Positions 61,734 through 64,000 of a stretch of DNA of 64,000 nt are shown piece after piece. The stretch lies in contig CAZPHH010000005.1 of assembly GCA_964586145.1 (NCBI GenBank), positions 1 to 64,000 on the forward strand, written 5' to 3'. This stretch comes from JAFGJQ01 sp964586145. Lineage in GTDB: Bacteria; Planctomycetota; Phycisphaerae; UBA1845. Within the stretch, counting starts at the first letter, position 1, and each line of letters begins with the position of its first letter. A model generated the notes under the pieces. It was not told the origin of the DNA and ran no database searches. It saw only the letters and a program-made list of their open reading frames with translations. The translations under genes were made by a program, and so were the position numbers.

Positions 61734-62878
61734 CTCAGATCGACGATTGCCTGGCCTCGCCGGCCGCCCGCAAGCTGCTGCGCCTTCACATGGCCGACGG
61801 GGTGGGACCGATCCGGCTGGCCCGGCTGCTCGCGCATTTCGGCGGTGTCGATGACGTTCTGGCCGCGTCCCGAAACTCGTTGCAGAAAGTGGAAGGCGTC
61901 GGGCCTGCCACCGCCCAGGCAATCCTCGACGCGCGAACGGACGAACGAGCTGAGCGAGAGCTGGAACAGGCTGCACGCCTCGGCATCCGCATCCTCGGGC
62001 TCACCGACGCGGACTATCCCGCCCGCCTCGCAAGCATCCCCGATCCGCCCACCTGCCTGTACGTGCGGGGCCGGTTGGACCCCCAGGACACGGCCGCCCT
62101 GGCGATCGTCGGCACACGCCGCTGCACCCACTATGGGGCCGAGCAGGCCCGACGGTTCGCCGCGCTGGTCGCCGGCGCCGGTTTCACCGTCGTCTCGGGC
62201 CTGGCGCGGGGCATCGACGCCCAGGCGCACGAAGGCGCCATGCAGGCCCGCGGCCGAACCCTGGCCGTGCTGGGCAACGGCCTGCATGAGGTCTACCCGC
62301 CGGAGCACCGGTCGCTGGCCGACCAGATCGTCGAGTCCGACGCCGGGGCGGTTCTCAGCGAGATTCCCTTCTGTGCCGCTCCGGAGACGGGGAATTTCCC
62401 TCGCCGCAACCGGATCGTGATCGGTTTGAGTGTCGGCGTTCTGGTCGTCGAGGCCCCGCGGCGCAGCGGCGCGCTGATTACCGCCGCCCAGGCCGTTGAC
62501 TACAACCGCGAGGTCTTCGCGCTTCCCGGACGCGTGGACACGCTGCAGGCGGCCGGCGCAAACCAGTTGATCCGAGACGGCGCCCGGCTGGTCACGTGCC
62601 TGGAAGACATCCTGGAGGAACTCACCGCGGTCGAACGGAGGTGCATTCCCCCGGACGCCCGGTCACAACCCGATGACCCGCCGCCCGCCCCCGCGCTGTT
62701 CGACCTGCCGCCGGATGAACAGGCCGTCCTGGACTCCCTGGCCGGCGAAGAGCGTGACCTGGACTCCCTGGCCGGCGTCTGCCGGATTCCCGTGCCGCGT
62801 CTGACCTCCGCCCTGATGCACCTTCAACTCAAGGGGGCGGTCCGCCGGCTTCCGGGCGGCCGATTCGCGCGTCGGTAG
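61730..62878 (+). CDS. dprA: DNA processing protein DprA
   Basis: 382 residues. An N-terminal HhH-like region (KVEGVGPATAQAILDAR) precedes the Rossmann DprA domain with YPARLASIPDPP, AIVGTRRCTHYG, VVSGLARGIDAQAHEGA, AVLGNGLHEVYPPEH, FPRRNRIVIGLS and ALITAAQAVDYNREVFALPG. The C-terminal winged helix (LDSLAGVCRIPVPRLTSALM) is present. It loads RecA on incoming single-stranded DNA during natural transformation. It is translationally coupled to trmJ. Confidence 0.96.
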   Translation: MTQIDDCLASPAARKLLRLHMADGVGPIRLARLLAHFGGVDDVLAASRNSLQKVEGVGPATAQAILDARTDERAERELEQAARLGIRILGLTDADYPARLASIPDPPTCLYVRGRLDPQDTAALAIVGTRRCTHYGAEQARRFAALVAGAGFTVVSGLARGIDAQAHEGAMQARGRTLAVLGNGLHEVYPPEHRSLADQIVESDAGAVLSEIPFCAAPETGNFPRRNRIVIGLSVGVLVVEAPRRSGALITAAQAVDYNREVFALPGRVDTLQAAGANQLIRDGARLVTCLEDILEELTAVERRCIPPDARSQPDDPPPAPALFDLPPDEQAVLDSLAGEERDLDSLAGVCRIPVPRLTSALMHLQLKGAVRRLPGGRFARR

Positions 62879-62900
62879 CCCGTCCCGACGGCTGTCACGG

Positions 62901-62923
62901 GACCCGGCCGGAAGGCCCGGGTC
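62901..62923 (+). terminator. Hairpin after dprA
   Basis: GACCCGG pairs with CCGGGTC around a 9-nt loop, 22 nt after the dprA stop. Only a weak CCCTT follows, so termination is uncertain. Confidence 0.35.
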
Positions 62924-62950
62924 GGCCCTTGCGCCCCCCCTCAAAATTTC

Positions 62951-62979
62951 TTGCGTCCGGATTGCCCTTGGGTTATTCT
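62951..62979 (+). promoter_or_regulatory. Possible promoter for the 28-residue membrane protein
   Basis: TTGCGT (62951-62956), a 17-nt spacer and TATTCT (62974-62979), in a locally AT-rich patch. The leader would be about 125 nt. Confidence 0.35.
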
Positions 62980-63109
62980 CCGCCCCCGGCGCGGCAATGG
63001 GTCTCGCAATCCCGTGAGACACCCAGGTTGAGTGCGGCCGTGCAGGTCGACCGACGCCGGGGAGGCGTCCCCGTCGGACGAACAGGAATCAAGAAGGAGG
63101 ATGCTAGCG

Positions 63110-63196
63110 ATGGAGTTTAACTGGTATCTCATCGTGGGTCTGGTTATTGTCGTGATTGTTCTTATCGTCATTAAGAAGAAACAGCAGGGCGGTTGA
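63110..63196 (+). CDS. 28-residue single-pass membrane protein
   Basis: ATG at 63110 with AAGGAGG nine bases upstream, the best ribosome binding site in the window; an in-frame ATG at 63101 abuts the Shine-Dalgarno and is unlikely. The protein begins MEFNWY, has about 16 consecutive Val/Ile/Leu/Gly residues forming one TM helix, and ends IKKKQQGG. The positive end should stay in the cytoplasm. Codons are noticeably less GC-rich than those of neighbours. No family is recognised. It is convergent with the glycosylase gene. Confidence 0.65.
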   Translation: MEFNWYLIVGLVIVVIVLIVIKKKQQGG

Positions 63197-63320
63197 TCTC
63201 GTCCTGGCAACCGATGGTTCTCATCGAGGGCTGTCCGCTCGGGTCCCGGGCCCTGTCTCCGTTGCCGGCCTCCCGCATCCGTCGTTGAGGCGAGGGAAAG
63301 GCGCACGCCCGAAGCGCGGG

Positions 63321-63989
63321 CTACGAGGCGTCGGCGTCGTGGGGCCACGATTCCAGCGGGCAGCCTTCGCATTGTGCCAGTGCCCGGCAGTGCCGCTTGC
63401 CCAGCTCCACCAGCAGGGCGTGGTATTCGTTGAACATCTCGGCACTTGACGGCAGGACCCGCTCGAACTGCGATTGAATCACCTCGTACCGCGCCCCCGG
63501 CTCGATCCAGCCGTGCCGGATGAGGATGCGCCGGGTGTAGGCATCCACCACGAACGTGGCGTGGTTCCCCGCGTACAGCAGAATCGCATCCGCCGTCTCC
63601 GGCCCGATGCCCGGCACGCTCAGCAGGTCCGCCCGGAGGATCCGGCCATCCCCCCGCAAAGCCGCCTCCAGCGACCCGCTGCTCCGACGCCAAACCCACG
63701 CCGCCAGGGCCTTCAACCGACGGGCCTTCACCCGAAAGGTCCCCGCCGGCCGGATGCACTCGGCCAACGCCTCCTCCTCCACTTCGTGCAGCCGCCGGAA
63801 ATCCAGCAGGTCCGCCGCCCCCAACGCCGCGATCGCACGTTCCACGTTCCGCCAGGACGTGTTCTGCGTCAGCACCGCCCCGACGGCCACCTCCGTCGGC
63901 GTACGCGCGGGCCACCACCCCTGCGGCCCATACGCTTCCCAGAGCACGTCGTACAGGCGTTTCAGTGAGTACCGCGACCGACTTCGCAT
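63321..63989 (-). CDS. HhH-GPD DNA glycosylase, endonuclease III-like
   Basis: 222 residues, complete, starting 11 nt from the window end. The HhH-GPD core has AVLTQNTSWRNVERAI, LLSVPGIGPETADAILLY (hairpin) and NHATFVVDAYTRRIL with the catalytic Asp. The usual Nth catalytic Lys after the hairpin is not evident: the site reads GPETAD, so it may be a monofunctional glycosylase of the mismatch (Mig/MjaIII) type. The C-terminus HCRALAQCEGCPL matches an Fe-S cluster end (C-x6-C-x2-C). It removes damaged or mispaired bases. A GCCCG/CGGGC hairpin covers its stop. Confidence 0.88.
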   Translation of the reverse strand: MRSRSRYSLKRLYDVLWEAYGPQGWWPARTPTEVAVGAVLTQNTSWRNVERAIAALGAADLLDFRRLHEVEEEALAECIRPAGTFRVKARRLKALAAWVWRRSSGSLEAALRGDGRILRADLLSVPGIGPETADAILLYAGNHATFVVDAYTRRILIRHGWIEPGARYEVIQSQFERVLPSSAEMFNEYHALLVELGKRHCRALAQCEGCPLESWPHDADAS

Positions 63990-64000
63990 CGACTCCCTCA

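Overview
The window is GC-rich, gene-dense bacterial DNA. It most resembles the Planctomycetota, possibly a Phycisphaerae-like lineage. This is inferred from gene content and is not proven. The signs are an exosortase-like/EpsI pair beside a PEP-CTERM-type cargo protein, a dockerin-like FG-GAP lipoprotein, many secreted glycoside hydrolases, a DUF2961 protein, and repeated TQPA-type linkers after signal peptides. No rRNA, tRNA, phage, complete insertion sequence or CRISPR array was seen.

Layout. 1-7.2 kb: a possible gene tail, a DUF4190 membrane protein, a large FG-GAP/dockerin-like lipoprotein behind a good promoter and a roughly 285-nt leader, a P1B metal ATPase and a short ribosome-hibernation factor. 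7.3-11.3 kb (minus strand): organophosphate:phosphate antiporter-like MFS protein, nadA, hpt and a PH-domain membrane protein. 11.5-16.5 kb: a giant UvrA with three ABC modules and a duplicated, unrecognised C-terminal domain. 16.7-25.6 kb: a CBM9-like protein, a GH13 lipoprotein, an HD-GYP-like/HDOD regulator, a phosphodiester glycosidase and a GH2 beta-mannosidase.

25.8-34.6 kb is a cell-surface cluster: clan GH-A lipoprotein, GT39-type glycosyltransferase, LTA-synthase-like sulfatase, exosortase-like protein and EpsI/DUF3485 protein, with a PEP-CTERM-type protein ending tail-to-tail against it. The exosortase-like protein appears to have Ser where the family's catalytic Cys is expected. 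34.8-49 kb: Tat-exported phosphoesterase, NagZ-like GH3, UroD-like methyltransferase, sulfotransferase, lipoprotein hydrolase, a 1,434-residue BadF/BadF/DUF2229 activase, nadD, a DUF2961 (GH172) protein and a secreted M3 peptidase. Next to these is a start-less fragment resembling the C-terminus of a type III restriction helicase.

49-64 kb: a minus-strand run of a secreted cyclophilin, addB, addA and putA. It is followed by trmJ-dprA (ATGA overlap), a 28-residue membrane protein missed by ordinary ORF calling, and an HhH-GPD DNA glycosylase. DNA maintenance (UvrA, AddAB, DprA, glycosylase), NAD synthesis (NadA, NadD) and polysaccharide processing are the main themes. Short intergenic repeats, including a GACCGGCT/AGCCGGTC hairpin at two loci, occur repeatedly between genes.
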